From NCBI RefSeq assembly GCF_002846555.1, contig NZ_PJMS01000001.1:5673501-5737500 (forward strand): a stretch of DNA of 64,000 nucleotides. The letters run 5' to 3'. The position numbers and the translations under genes were made by a program. Shown here in pieces: positions 1 to 8,021 of this stretch. Below the pieces are notes generated by a model, which ran no database searches, had not been told where the DNA came from, and worked only from the letters and a program-made list of their open reading frames with translations. This DNA comes from Aquimarina sp. MAR_2010_214 (lineage in GTDB: Bacteria > Bacteroidota > Bacteroidia > Flavobacteriales > Flavobacteriaceae). Positions within the stretch are counted from its first letter, which is position 1, and each line of letters begins with the position of its first letter.

Positions 1-1017
1 TTGACTTGCCAAAGCACCCATTCGTACTTCTTTCAATCTTGGGTCTCCAACAGTAACCTTATCTAACTGTTGACCTAAAGCAATCTGCACATCTTCGATA
101 AGATCAGAAGGTACTATAATCCTACGTATGGCGGTACATTTCTGACCGCATTTTACAGTCATTTCTTTTCTAACTTCTTTGACAAACAAGTCAAACTCTG
201 GTGTACCTGGCACAGCATCTTTTCCTAGCACCGAAGCATTTAATGAATCTGCTTCCATAGTAAAAGGAACAGATTCTTCTACTAATCTTGGATGCGCTTT
301 CAGCATTCTTCCTGTATGTGCAGAACCTGTAAAAGTTACTACATCCTGAGATTCTACTGTATCCAAAATAGTTTTAGTCATTCCGCTAAGAAGCTGCAAT
401 GCTCCTACTGGCAATATTCCTGAATCTATAATTACTCGTACTACTGCTTCAGTTAAATATGCGGTTTGTGGTCCTGGTAGTACTACTGCAGGAACTCCTG
501 CCATCCAATTAACAGCACATTTCTCTAACATTCCCCAAATAGGGAAATTAAAAGCGTTGATATGTACTGCAACTCCTCTTTTAGGTACCAAAATATGATG
601 TGCCATAAATCGTCCGCCTTTAGACAAATCTATAGGATCTCCTTCTACATGGTAAGGTTGATTAGGGAATAGTTTTCGTAATGATGCGTTGGCAAAAAGA
701 TTACCAAAACCTCCTTCGATATCAATCCAACTATCTACTCGGGTTGCTCCTGTACGGTAGCTTAGTTCATAAAATTCTTCTTTCCGTTTGGTGAGATACA
801 ATGCTAGTTTTTTAAGCATATTACCACGTTGTTGAAAAGTCATTTTTCGAAGAATTTCTCCTCCTTTGGTTCTTCCGTATTGTAATACCTCGGGGATATC
901 TAGTCCTTCTGTTGAAGACATACCGATAACTTCACCTGTTATGGCATCGTGCATTACGATTCCATCTCCAGAACCCGAAGTCCATTTTCCGTTTATGTAG
1001 CTTTCTAGTTTTTTCAT
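1..1017 (-). CDS. paaZ: PaaZ, oxepin-CoA hydrolase / aldehyde dehydrogenase (5' part only)
   Basis: This is the N-terminal 339 codons of an aldehyde dehydrogenase-family protein; the rest lies beyond the left edge. PaaZ opens the ring of oxepin-CoA and oxidises the resulting semialdehyde in aerobic phenylacetate degradation. Visible ALDH features are the cofactor-fold segment VTFTGSAHTGR, the glutamate-containing stretch TMEADSLNAS, and the catalytic cysteine region VKCGQKCTAIRR, which matches PaaZ better than general ALDHs. The ATG lies only 3 bases after the thiolase stop codon, so it is the last visible gene of the paa operon. Whether the C-terminal MaoC-type hydratase domain of full-length PaaZ is present cannot be seen. 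Confidence 0.9.
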   Translation of the reverse strand, partial: MKKLESYINGKWTSGSGDGIVMHDAITGEVIGMSSTEGLDIPEVLQYGRTKGGEILRKMTFQQRGNMLKKLALYLTKRKEEFYELSYRTGATRVDSWIDIEGGFGNLFANASLRKLFPNQPYHVEGDPIDLSKGGRFMAHHILVPKRGVAVHINAFNFPIWGMLEKCAVNWMAGVPAVVLPGPQTAYLTEAVVRVIIDSGILPVGALQLLSGMTKTILDTVESQDVVTFTGSAHTGRMLKAHPRLVEESVPFTMEADSLNASVLGKDAVPGTPEFDLFVKEVRKEMTVKCGQKCTAIRRIIVPSDLIEDVQIALGQQLDKVTVGDPRLKEVRMGALASQ

Positions 1018-1020
1018 AAA

Positions 1021-2232
1021 TCAGATATTTGTATTTTCAATTACACAAGCATACCCTTGACCTACTCCCACGCACATTGTAATTAGAGCATATCGTTTAT
1101 TTTGTTGTTGTAATTCTAAAGCTGCAGAATATGCAATCCTAGCACCAGTCACTCCTAATGGGTGTCCTATTGCAATAGATCCCCCGTTAGGGTTTATTCT
1201 AGAATCGTCATCTGCTAATCCCCATTCTCGTATACATGCCAATGCTTGTGAAGCAAAAGCTTCATTAAGCTCTATAACATCAATATCATCCATTGTAATT
1301 CCGGCTTTCTCTAACGCCTTATTAGATGCCTTAACAGGGCCAATTCCCATAATTCTGGGTTCTACTCCCACTACTGCAGAACTTACTATTCTGGCCAGTG
1401 GTTTTAAGTTATATTTTTTTACTGCGTCTTCTGATGCTATAATAGTAGCTGCTGCTCCATCATTTAGTCCTGAAGAGTTTCCTGCAGTTACACTTCCTTC
1501 TTTTTTAAAGGCCGGGCGTAATTTTGCTAATACCTCTTTGGTAGTTGTTGGTTTTACAAACTCATCATCAGAAAACAGAATTGGATCTTTTTTACGTTGC
1601 GGAATTTCGACTGTAGTAATTTCTTTAGCTAGTCTCCCGGATTTCTGGGCATTGGTCGCTTTCATCTGACTCCAATATGCAAAAGTATCCTGATCTTCTC
1701 TTGAGATATTATATTTCTCTACCAGATTCTCTGCAGTATTCCCCATACCGTCTGTACCGTATAGGTCATGCATTTTTTGATTTACAAATCGCCATCCAAA
1801 ACTAGAATCATACATTTTAGAATCATTACCATAGGCTGATGATGGTTTTGCAATTACGTATGGACCACGTGTCATATTTTCTACTCCTCCCGAAATAAAC
1901 AGATCACCATCTCCTGCTTTTATTGCTCTATTTGCATGGATTATCGCAGACAGTCCCGAGCTACATAAACGATTTACCGTTTCTCCCGGAACGGTAAAAG
2001 GTAATCCCGCTAATAATGCAGCCATTCTGGCTACATTACGATTATCTTCACCGGCTTGATTAGCACATCCTAAAATGACATCATCATAGGCCTCTTTTGG
2101 AATATTTGGATTATTTTCTACTAACTTTTCTATTACCAAAGCTCCTAAATCATCAGTTCTCACTGCTGATAATGTTCCTTTATAACTTCCTATAGGAGTA
2201 CGGATTCCGTCTATTATATATGCTTCTTTCAA
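1021..2232 (-). CDS. paaJ: 3-oxoadipyl-CoA thiolase (PaaJ/PcaF type)
   Basis: Thiolase of 403 residues, the usual length. It would cleave 3-oxoadipyl-CoA (and the related dehydrosuberyl-CoA) to acetyl-CoA and a shorter acyl-CoA, the last step of the phenylacetate pathway. The nucleophilic Cys90 lies in VNRLCSSGL, the GHP motif gives His357, and the second catalytic cysteine is Cys387 in CVGVGQG. The gene sits between paaI and paaZ in the same direction. A 195-base AT-rich gap separates it from paaI upstream and carries one copy of a repeat also found before paaG. Assignment to PaaJ rather than a general acetyl-CoA acetyltransferase rests on the operon. Confidence 0.92.
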   Translation of the reverse strand: MKEAYIIDGIRTPIGSYKGTLSAVRTDDLGALVIEKLVENNPNIPKEAYDDVILGCANQAGEDNRNVARMAALLAGLPFTVPGETVNRLCSSGLSAIIHANRAIKAGDGDLFISGGVENMTRGPYVIAKPSSAYGNDSKMYDSSFGWRFVNQKMHDLYGTDGMGNTAENLVEKYNISREDQDTFAYWSQMKATNAQKSGRLAKEITTVEIPQRKKDPILFSDDEFVKPTTTKEVLAKLRPAFKKEGSVTAGNSSGLNDGAAATIIASEDAVKKYNLKPLARIVSSAVVGVEPRIMGIGPVKASNKALEKAGITMDDIDVIELNEAFASQALACIREWGLADDDSRINPNGGSIAIGHPLGVTGARIAYSAALELQQQNKRYALITMCVGVGQGYACVIENTNI

Positions 2233-2291
2233 AATTTTAAATTTTAAATGTTAAATCATAAATTCTAAAGTGTAATCTTATATATCCGGAT

Positions 2292-2326
2292 CACTTTTAC
2301 ATTTATCATTTTATGGTTTTATATTG
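2292..2326. repeat. AT-rich intergenic repeat, copy 1
   Basis: This 35-base stretch in the gap between paaJ and paaI agrees with a stretch in the gap after paaH. The first 21 bases are identical, followed by 2-3 mismatches, then a shared GTTTTATATT. A weaker third version lies around 2405-2435. The flanks in both gaps are also similarly A/T-rich with ATTTTAAA-type runs. Function unknown. Confidence 0.55.
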
Positions 2327-2427
2327 TTTAAATATCAAATTATAAATGCAAAATCATAAAGTCAAAAGTAAATAGCATTGTGTCAAAACTTTATCATTTA
2401 AAATTTTACATTTTTCGGTTTTATATT

Positions 2428-2838
2428 TCACTTTTCCCAGTCTTTACTGGTTCTGTATACTACTCCTTTAAAAAGTGCAACGATATCATTTCCTCTTTTA
2501 ACTTCTACAATATTAAAACCTACTTTGGTCTTAGTAATATCAACTGTAGCTTCTGCTGTTAAATAATCTCCCTCTTCCAAAGCTTCGATATGATTGATCG
2601 AGGTTTCTATAGATACTGCATATTTACCATGAGTATTTGCCGAAAAACCAAAAGCTGTATCTGCCAAGCTATACGATATTCCTCCGTGAGCTTTATTCAT
2701 ACTATTCAACATTTCTTTCCTAATCGTCATCCCTACTTTACATCTTCCTTTTTCGACTTCGATAATTTCGATACCTAACCATTGGCTAAAAGCATCTTGA
2801 GATAACATCTTATGAGGAATTCTTTCTGATTTTATCAT
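2428..2838 (-). CDS. paaI: Hydroxyphenylacetyl-CoA thioesterase PaaI
   Basis: A single hot-dog-fold thioesterase of 136 residues. PaaI-type enzymes hydrolyse dead-end ring-hydroxylated phenylacetyl-CoA and so release trapped CoA. The segment from residue 46 has the PaaI pattern: Asn-Lys-Ala-His-Gly-Gly (HGG at 51-53), then SLADTAFGFSANTHG with the catalytic aspartate at residue 60. This closely resembles the E. coli PaaI active-site helix as I remember it. The gene starts 9 bases after the paaH stop codon, so the two are probably translated from one message. Confidence 0.92.
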   Translation of the reverse strand: MIKSERIPHKMLSQDAFSQWLGIEIIEVEKGRCKVGMTIRKEMLNSMNKAHGGISYSLADTAFGFSANTHGKYAVSIETSINHIEALEEGDYLTAEATVDITKTKVGFNIVEVKRGNDIVALFKGVVYRTSKDWEK

Positions 2839-2847
2839 ACGGGTAGA

Positions 2848-4032
2848 TTAATTATCTGCAACTAGTTTTTTATTAAAAAAAGTTCGATTCTCTCTCACCA
2901 TTTTTCTTAATATCGGGCTACATCGATATCGATCTTCGTGATATTCGTTATAAAGTTTGTCTAGCATATTGACACACCAATCCATTCCTTTTTCATCTGC
3001 CCAGGTTAACAATCCTTTTGGATAATTTACTCCTTTGGTCATTGCAATATCGATATCTTCTGCCGAGGCAATATTCCAGAACAGTGCATCTGCTGCTTCA
3101 TTGATCAACATCACCAATACTCTATCAAAGATGTATTGCGCCAATACTTTATCTTCTTTAGGGCTTTGCTTTATTGCATTTTCGCCATATTCATAATATC
3201 CTTTGCCTGATTTTCTTCCCAAATATCCTGCTTCAGATAATCTCTTTTGTGTAAAAGAAGGTTTATATCGAGGATCGTAGTAAAATGCTTCAAAAACAGT
3301 TTCTGTAACCGTATAATTGATATCGTTTCCTATAAAATCCATTAACTCAAAAGGCCCCATTCTAAATCCTCCCAAAGTTTTTAAACTCCAATCTATAGTA
3401 ACTACATCTGCCAAGCCTTCCTCATAAATACGTAAAGCTTCTCCATAAAAAGGCCGTGCTACACGATTCACAATAAACCCAGGAGTATCCTTAGCTAAGG
3501 CTACTATTTTCTTCCAATCTTTGATGATACTCACTACTTTATCTGTAATCTGAGTCGAAGTTTGTACTGCAGGAATTACCTCAACCAATTTCATTAACGG
3601 AGCTGGATTAAAAAAATGGATACCTATACATCGCTCCGGTTTTTTTAATGAAGATGCTATGGATGCTATAGATAAAGAAGAGGTATTGGATGCGATAATT
3701 GTAGTTGAAGAAACGTATGTTTCTAATTCTGAAAATACTTTCTTTTTAATATCCAGGTTCTCAATAATAGCCTCGATTGTGAGATCTGCATCTTTAAGGT
3801 CTTTTAAGGAATCAACATAAGAAATATTACCTTGAATACGTGTTTTCTCTACTTGATCAATCCTTCCTTTTTCAATTAAGCGGGAAAGAATTTTTTCTAA
3901 AGCTTGTTTACTTCTATCTAACGCTTCTTGTTTCGTGTCAAATACTTTTACTTTACAACCAGAAGTAGCGGCTACCTGAGCGATACCACTTCCCATTGTT
4001 CCTGATCCTATTACTCCAACTGTTTGAATCAT
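2848..4032 (-). CDS. paaH: 3-hydroxyacyl-CoA dehydrogenase PaaH
   Basis: NAD-dependent 3-hydroxyacyl-CoA dehydrogenase of 394 residues. It would oxidise 3-hydroxyadipyl-CoA to 3-oxoadipyl-CoA for the thiolase. The Rossmann motif VGVIGSGTMGSGIA starts at residue 5, and the catalytic His-Glu region reads GIHFFNPAPLMKLVEVIP near residue 140. The C-terminal half is the 3HCDH helical domain. It is shorter than the roughly 475-residue E. coli PaaH, so the second C-terminal domain copy appears incomplete. A 100-base gap with the operon's AT-rich repeat separates it from paaG. Confidence 0.9.
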   Translation of the reverse strand: MIQTVGVIGSGTMGSGIAQVAATSGCKVKVFDTKQEALDRSKQALEKILSRLIEKGRIDQVEKTRIQGNISYVDSLKDLKDADLTIEAIIENLDIKKKVFSELETYVSSTTIIASNTSSLSIASIASSLKKPERCIGIHFFNPAPLMKLVEVIPAVQTSTQITDKVVSIIKDWKKIVALAKDTPGFIVNRVARPFYGEALRIYEEGLADVVTIDWSLKTLGGFRMGPFELMDFIGNDINYTVTETVFEAFYYDPRYKPSFTQKRLSEAGYLGRKSGKGYYEYGENAIKQSPKEDKVLAQYIFDRVLVMLINEAADALFWNIASAEDIDIAMTKGVNYPKGLLTWADEKGMDWCVNMLDKLYNEYHEDRYRCSPILRKMVRENRTFFNKKLVADN

Positions 4033-4092
4033 AAATTTTAAAGTTTAAATGTAAAATTTAAAAGTTTGAAAAAATAAATCACCCTATTTAAC

Positions 4093-4127
4093 CACTTTTA
4101 CATTTATCATTTTTCAGTTTTATATTT
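4093..4127. repeat. AT-rich intergenic repeat, copy 2
   Basis: Second copy of the repeat described in the paaJ/paaI gap, here between paaG and paaH. The two copies share an exact 21-base block and a similar right part, in the same orientation relative to the operon. The bases just upstream (4033-4075) also echo the first gap. Confidence 0.55.
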
Positions 4128-4132
4128 TGAGT

Positions 4133-4912
4133 TTATTTTCCTTTAAATATTGGTTTTCTTTTTTCAATAAACGCATTTACCCCTTCTGCATAATCTTCAC
4201 TTTCTGCAGATTCTATCTGTAGATCTGACTCCATTGTTAATTGCTCTTCAAGCGTATTTACCAAGGATTGGTTTAGTAATCTTTTGGTCAATCCCAATGC
4301 TTTGGTAGGCATTAGTGCTAGTTTTGAAGTTAATTTAACAGCTTCTTCTTCAAAAGCTTCTACCTCAACCACTTTATAAACCATTCCTAATTGCTCTGCC
4401 TCTTTTGCGCTCACTTTATCACCTAACATCATTAAGGCAGAAGCTTTTTGGAAGCCAATCAATCTAGGCAGAAAAAAGGTTCCTGCACTATCCGGAATTA
4501 GTCCGATTTTACTAAATGCCTGGATAAAACTTGCTGCTTCTGAAACTATAACGATATCACATGCTAATGCAATATTAGCTCCTGCTCCTGCAGCAACTCC
4601 ATTTACGGCTGCCACAATCGGTTTTTCGATAGTTCTTATCTTGCGAATTATTGGATTGTAATGTTCTTCTAATATTTTTCTAAAACCTGGATTCAACTCG
4701 GGAGAAGTTACTTCTTTAAGATCCTGACCAGCACAAAATGCTTTTCCGTTACCCGTAAGCATAATGGCTCTTACTTCATTATTAGTATTACACTCATCTA
4801 ATGTTTTTTGTAACAACAAGGCCATTTCTCTATTGAAACTATTAAAAGTTTCTGGGCGGTTTAACGTTATTTTCGCTATTCCATTATCAATGTGCAATTG
4901 GATTGAAGGCAT
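4133..4912 (-). CDS. paaG: Ring-1,2-epoxyphenylacetyl-CoA isomerase PaaG (enoyl-CoA hydratase family)
   Basis: Crotonase-fold protein of 259 residues. PaaG isomerises the ring epoxide to oxepin-CoA and also shifts double bonds later in the pathway. The oxyanion-hole segment VAAVNGVAAGAGANIALACD and the following FSKIGLIPDSAGTFFLPR, which carries the aspartate characteristic of PaaG, match that subfamily better than PaaF. It is the only crotonase gene visible here, so the PaaF step must be done by this protein or by a gene elsewhere. It lies 2 bases after the VOC gene's stop codon. Confidence 0.88.
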   Translation of the reverse strand: MPSIQLHIDNGIAKITLNRPETFNSFNREMALLLQKTLDECNTNNEVRAIMLTGNGKAFCAGQDLKEVTSPELNPGFRKILEEHYNPIIRKIRTIEKPIVAAVNGVAAGAGANIALACDIVIVSEAASFIQAFSKIGLIPDSAGTFFLPRLIGFQKASALMMLGDKVSAKEAEQLGMVYKVVEVEAFEEEAVKLTSKLALMPTKALGLTKRLLNQSLVNTLEEQLTMESDLQIESAESEDYAEGVNAFIEKRKPIFKGK

Positions 4913-4914
4913 AT

Positions 4915-5295
4915 TTAGTTCTCTATTTTGAAATGTGGATTATAAATTATTCCGATACTATTATTCCATGGGCATTTTACCGACGCCACTACTATTTCTC
5001 CTCCTACATTTGTTGGTTTCTCATGTTCTGTAGCCCCTAAATCAAGTAGTTTTTGATATGTTGCATCAATCTTTTCTACACCCCAATATGAAAGCACACC
5101 ATCTGATTTTGCTTCTGAAGAGGTTTCTTCTGGTAGTAATCCAAGCTCATATCCTCCTATATTGAATCCCACGTAAAAAGGTTCATCGAAATAAGGCTTT
5201 GTATTAAACGCTTCTGAATACCACTTCTTGGCTTTATCCAGATCACTAACTTTATATATTGTTGTTCTTAATCCGAGCATCATTATTTGAGACAT
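4915..5295 (-). CDS. VOC-fold (glyoxalase/bleomycin-resistance type) protein in the paa operon
   Basis: A small protein of 126 residues with the VOC pattern: RTTIYKVSDLDKAKKWYSEAF at the start of one beta-alpha-beta-beta-beta unit, and a second unit ending CPWNNSIGIIYNPHF. It is not part of the classical paa gene set. Its first ATG overlaps paaD by 13 bases; a second ATG at 5283 would give a short TAATG-type overlap instead, and the true start is uncertain. Its location between paaD and paaG suggests a role tied to the pathway, for example handling a reactive intermediate, but nothing in the sequence fixes the substrate. Confidence 0.8.
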   Translation of the reverse strand: MSQIMMLGLRTTIYKVSDLDKAKKWYSEAFNTKPYFDEPFYVGFNIGGYELGLLPEETSSEAKSDGVLSYWGVEKIDATYQKLLDLGATEHEKPTNVGGEIVVASVKCPWNNSIGIIYNPHFKIEN

Positions 5296-5786
5296 TTGAA
5301 ATAATCAAAAGGTTCTAAGCAATCATTACATTGAAACAGTGCTTTACACGCCGTTGAACCAAATTGACTTATCATTTTTGTATTTGTTGATCCGCATAAA
5401 GTGCACTTTACTATTTTTTTACCTCCAAGTAGTGCTTCTTTATCAGCTTCCTCATTTAAAGGAGCAGCAATACCATATTTTTCTAGTGCTTCTCTACCTT
5501 TTGGAGTAATCCAATCGGTAGTCCATGCTGGTGATAAAACTAAAGTAATTTTGGCTTCTATATTTTCTTTTGCAAAAGCATTAATAATATCGTCTCCTAT
5601 CACATCCATTGCTGGGCAACCGCTATACGTTGGGGTAATTGTAACCTGAGCAATAGTTTCTATCATTTGAGCAGAGCGAACGACTCCCATATCCATGATA
5701 GATAATACCGGAATTTCGGGATCATGAACTTTTTCCAAAATTGGAATCAGTGTTGGATCGATATGTTTCTCAAGTTCTATTGTCAT
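5283..5786 (-). CDS. paaD: PaaD, phenylacetyl-CoA epoxidase maturation subunit
   Basis: A 167-residue MIP18/DUF59-family protein. PaaD is needed to assemble the metal centres of the epoxidase. The N-terminal part has LEKVHDPEIPVLSIMDMG and the conserved cysteine in TPTYSGCPAMDVI. The C-terminus carries a zinc-ribbon-like pair, CTLCGSTNT and CNDCLEPF. I start it at ATG 5786 (MTIELEKHIDP), because the longer reading frame adds 11 hydrophobic residues encoded by an AT-rich intergenic repeat-like sequence. It overlaps the VOC gene downstream. Confidence 0.9.
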   Translation of the reverse strand: MTIELEKHIDPTLIPILEKVHDPEIPVLSIMDMGVVRSAQMIETIAQVTITPTYSGCPAMDVIGDDIINAFAKENIEAKITLVLSPAWTTDWITPKGREALEKYGIAAPLNEEADKEALLGGKKIVKCTLCGSTNTKMISQFGSTACKALFQCNDCLEPFDYFKCLK

Positions 5787-5879
5787 AATAAATATTGAAT
5801 ATCGAATATTTAGCACCAAAGATTGAAGTTTTATTTCTCTTCATCATTCAATATTCTAGACTCAGCATTCTATATTATT

Positions 5880-6635
5880 TTACCACTTCATATTAGGATA
5901 GGTACGTTGCATATATTGCAAATCTGAAAGTAAATATCCCATATGTTCACTATGAATACCTTGTTTACCACCTTTCTGAAACCATTTTGTTTCTGGTATG
6001 GTAATAGTCGCTTCTTCAAATACTTCTCTAATTCTTTGATCGTATTTTTCTCGCAAAGCTTCAGTATTAACTCCAACTCCATTTTCTACAGCAATCTTAT
6101 CATCGTCTGTCATATGGAATAGTTCATCAGTAAACTTCCACAAGTCATCAACGGCTTCCTGAATTTTTTGATGGCTTTCTTCTGTACCATCTCCTAATCT
6201 TTTCATCCAATCAGAAGAAAATCTTTGATGATAACTCACTTCTTTAATTCCTTTCTTTGCAATTGCTGCTACTATTTCATCATCACTATTTTGCAATTCT
6301 TCTAATAATAGTAAATGAAAAGCATCATAGAAGAACTGTCTTGTAATCACATATCCAAAGTGTTTGTTTGGTTGCTCAACAAGAAGTACGTTTTTGTATT
6401 GTCTTTCTATTCTCAAAAAAGCAATATCATCTTCAGTCTTCCCTTCTCCAGAAAGCTGAGCCACATATTGATAATAGCTTCGTGTTTGGCCTAATAAATC
6501 CAATGCCATATTAGTCATTGCAATATCTGTTTCCAGGTTTGGCCCATGACCACACAATTCTGACAATCGTTGACCAAGGATCAAGGCATTATCTGCTACA
6601 CCGTAGATATATTGTATTTTATTTTCGTTTTTCAT
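5880..6635 (-). CDS. paaC: PaaC, structural subunit of phenylacetyl-CoA epoxidase
   Basis: Ferritin-like subunit of 251 residues that pairs with PaaA in the multicomponent epoxidase. The segments GVADNALILGQRLSELCGHG, ALDLLGQTRSYYQY and SYHQRFSSDWMKRLGDGTEE are typical of PaaC. The helical bundle lacks the full diiron ligand set seen in PaaA. I chose the ATG at 6635 (MKNENKIQYIYG); an ATG four codons upstream is possible. It is separated from paaB by about 100 bases, and from paaD by about 90 bases of AT-rich sequence. Confidence 0.92.
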   Translation of the reverse strand: MKNENKIQYIYGVADNALILGQRLSELCGHGPNLETDIAMTNMALDLLGQTRSYYQYVAQLSGEGKTEDDIAFLRIERQYKNVLLVEQPNKHFGYVITRQFFYDAFHLLLLEELQNSDDEIVAAIAKKGIKEVSYHQRFSSDWMKRLGDGTEESHQKIQEAVDDLWKFTDELFHMTDDDKIAVENGVGVNTEALREKYDQRIREVFEEATITIPETKWFQKGGKQGIHSEHMGYLLSDLQYMQRTYPNMKW

Positions 6636-6734
6636 AATACAGCCCATAAAATGGGTATCTTATTTAAATAGCTTTAATTTCAAATAGTAAATCTCCTGTA
6701 TTCACAGGAATTGTAATTCTTGCAGTTGCAAAAA

Positions 6735-7019
6735 TCACATATGCTTTACTTCATCGGGTAATGTATAAAACGTAGGGTGTCTATATACTTTATCCTGAGC
6801 GGGTTCAAATAATTCTCCGTTATTTTCGGGGTTTGATGCTGTAATATGTTTAGATTCTACTACCCATATACTTACTCCTTCATTTCTTCGTGTATATACA
6901 TCTCTGGCATTTTCTAAAGCCATTTCTGCATCGGCTGCATGAATACTACCGAAATGACGATGTTCTAAACCATTTTTACTTCTTACAAATACTTCCCAAA
7001 GTGGCCAGTTATTTTTCAT
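6735..7019 (-). CDS. paaB: PaaB, phenylacetyl-CoA epoxidase subunit
   Basis: Small protein of 94 residues, the normal PaaB length. PaaB bridges PaaA/PaaC dimers in the epoxidase complex. The N-terminus WPLWEVFVRSKNGLEHRHFG and the central DAEMALENARDVYTRRNEG are hallmarks of the family. It lies between paaA and paaC in the operon, with short AT-rich spacers on each side. Confidence 0.95.
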   Translation of the reverse strand: MKNNWPLWEVFVRSKNGLEHRHFGSIHAADAEMALENARDVYTRRNEGVSIWVVESKHITASNPENNGELFEPAQDKVYRHPTFYTLPDEVKHM

Positions 7020-7052
7020 AATTATGAATTTTGAATTCTGAATTCAGAATTA

Positions 7053-8009
7053 TTATATTGCTTTTTTAAGCTTTTTATCTTCTTGTTTTTTGGCATAAGC
7101 CATAGCTGCGTCTCTTACCCATTCTCCTTTTTCCCAGGCATTAACTCTAGCTGTCATACGTTCTTTGTTACATGGACCATGACCTTTTACAACTTGCCAG
7201 AATTCGTCCCAATCTATTTCTCCAAAATCGTAACTTCCTTTCTCCTTATTCCACTTTAAATCTGGGTCAGGAATGGTGAGTCCAATTAATTCTGCTTGTG
7301 GAACAGTTTGATCAATAAACTGCTGACGTAATTCATCATTAGTTTTTCTCTTTAATTTCCACTTCATGGATTGAGCAGTATGCACAGATTCTGCATCTAT
7401 AGGCCCTAGCATCATCAACGATGGCCACCACCATCTATTTAATGCATCTTGTGCCATTTCTTTCTGTTCTGGAGTACCATTCGCCAACGTAATCATTATT
7501 TCATATCCTTGACGCTGATGAAAACTTTCTTCTTTACACACTCTAATCATCGCTCTTGCATATGGCCCATAAGAAGTACTACATAGTGGCACTTGATTAA
7601 TAATTGCTGCACCGTCTACCAGCCAGCCAATTGCTCCCATATCTGCCCAAGTGATTGTAGGGTAATTAAATATACTAGAGTATTTTGCTTTACCTGTGTG
7701 CAATTGTTCGTATAGTTCTTCTCTAGAAATCCCTAAAGTCTCACATGCACTATATAGGTATAATCCATGTCCGGCCTCATCCTGAACTTTAGCTATTAAA
7801 GCTACTTTACGCCTTAAAGAAGGTGCACGAGTAATCCAGTTTCCTTCTGGCAGCATTCCAATAATTTCGGAATGTGCATGCTGAGAAATTTGCCGAATAT
7901 GAGTTTTCCGGTATTTTTCTGGCATCCAATCTTTAGGCTCGATCTTTTCATCTCTGGCAATTCTCTGCTCAAAGATTTCTTCTAAATTCTTTATTTCTTT
8001 TTCGCTCAT
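7053..8009 (-). CDS. paaA: PaaA, catalytic diiron subunit of phenylacetyl-CoA epoxidase
   Basis: Ferritin-like oxygenase subunit of 318 residues that inserts oxygen into the ring of phenylacetyl-CoA. Diiron ligands are visible in [12 protein letters not shown] and in [13 protein letters not shown]. The N-terminal region [20 protein letters not shown] and the C-terminal [14 protein letters not shown] are also characteristic. It starts 12 bases after the paaE stop codon and forms the paaEABCD block. Confidence 0.96.
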   Translation of the reverse strand: MSEKEIKNLEEIFEQRIARDEKIEPKDWMPEKYRKTHIRQISQHAHSEIIGMLPEGNWITRAPSLRRKVALIAKVQDEAGHGLYLYSACETLGISREELYEQLHTGKAKYSSIFNYPTITWADMGAIGWLVDGAAIINQVPLCSTSYGPYARAMIRVCKEESFHQRQGYEIMITLANGTPEQKEMAQDALNRWWWPSLMMLGPIDAESVHTAQSMKWKLKRKTNDELRQQFIDQTVPQAELIGLTIPDPDLKWNKEKGSYDFGEIDWDEFWQVVKGHGPCNKERMTARVNAWEKGEWVRDAAMAYAKKQEDKKLKKAI

Positions 8010-8021
8010 AACACTTGAGTT

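Noticed and set aside
2380..2562. 60-codon plus-strand frame across the end of paaI
   Set aside because: Opposite to a real gene and mostly encoded by the AT-rich repeat; phenylalanine/tyrosine-rich translation without domain.
5401..5649. Open frame on the plus strand opposite paaD
   Set aside because: It is an antisense shadow of a well-supported gene, with low-complexity serine-rich translation and no family signal.
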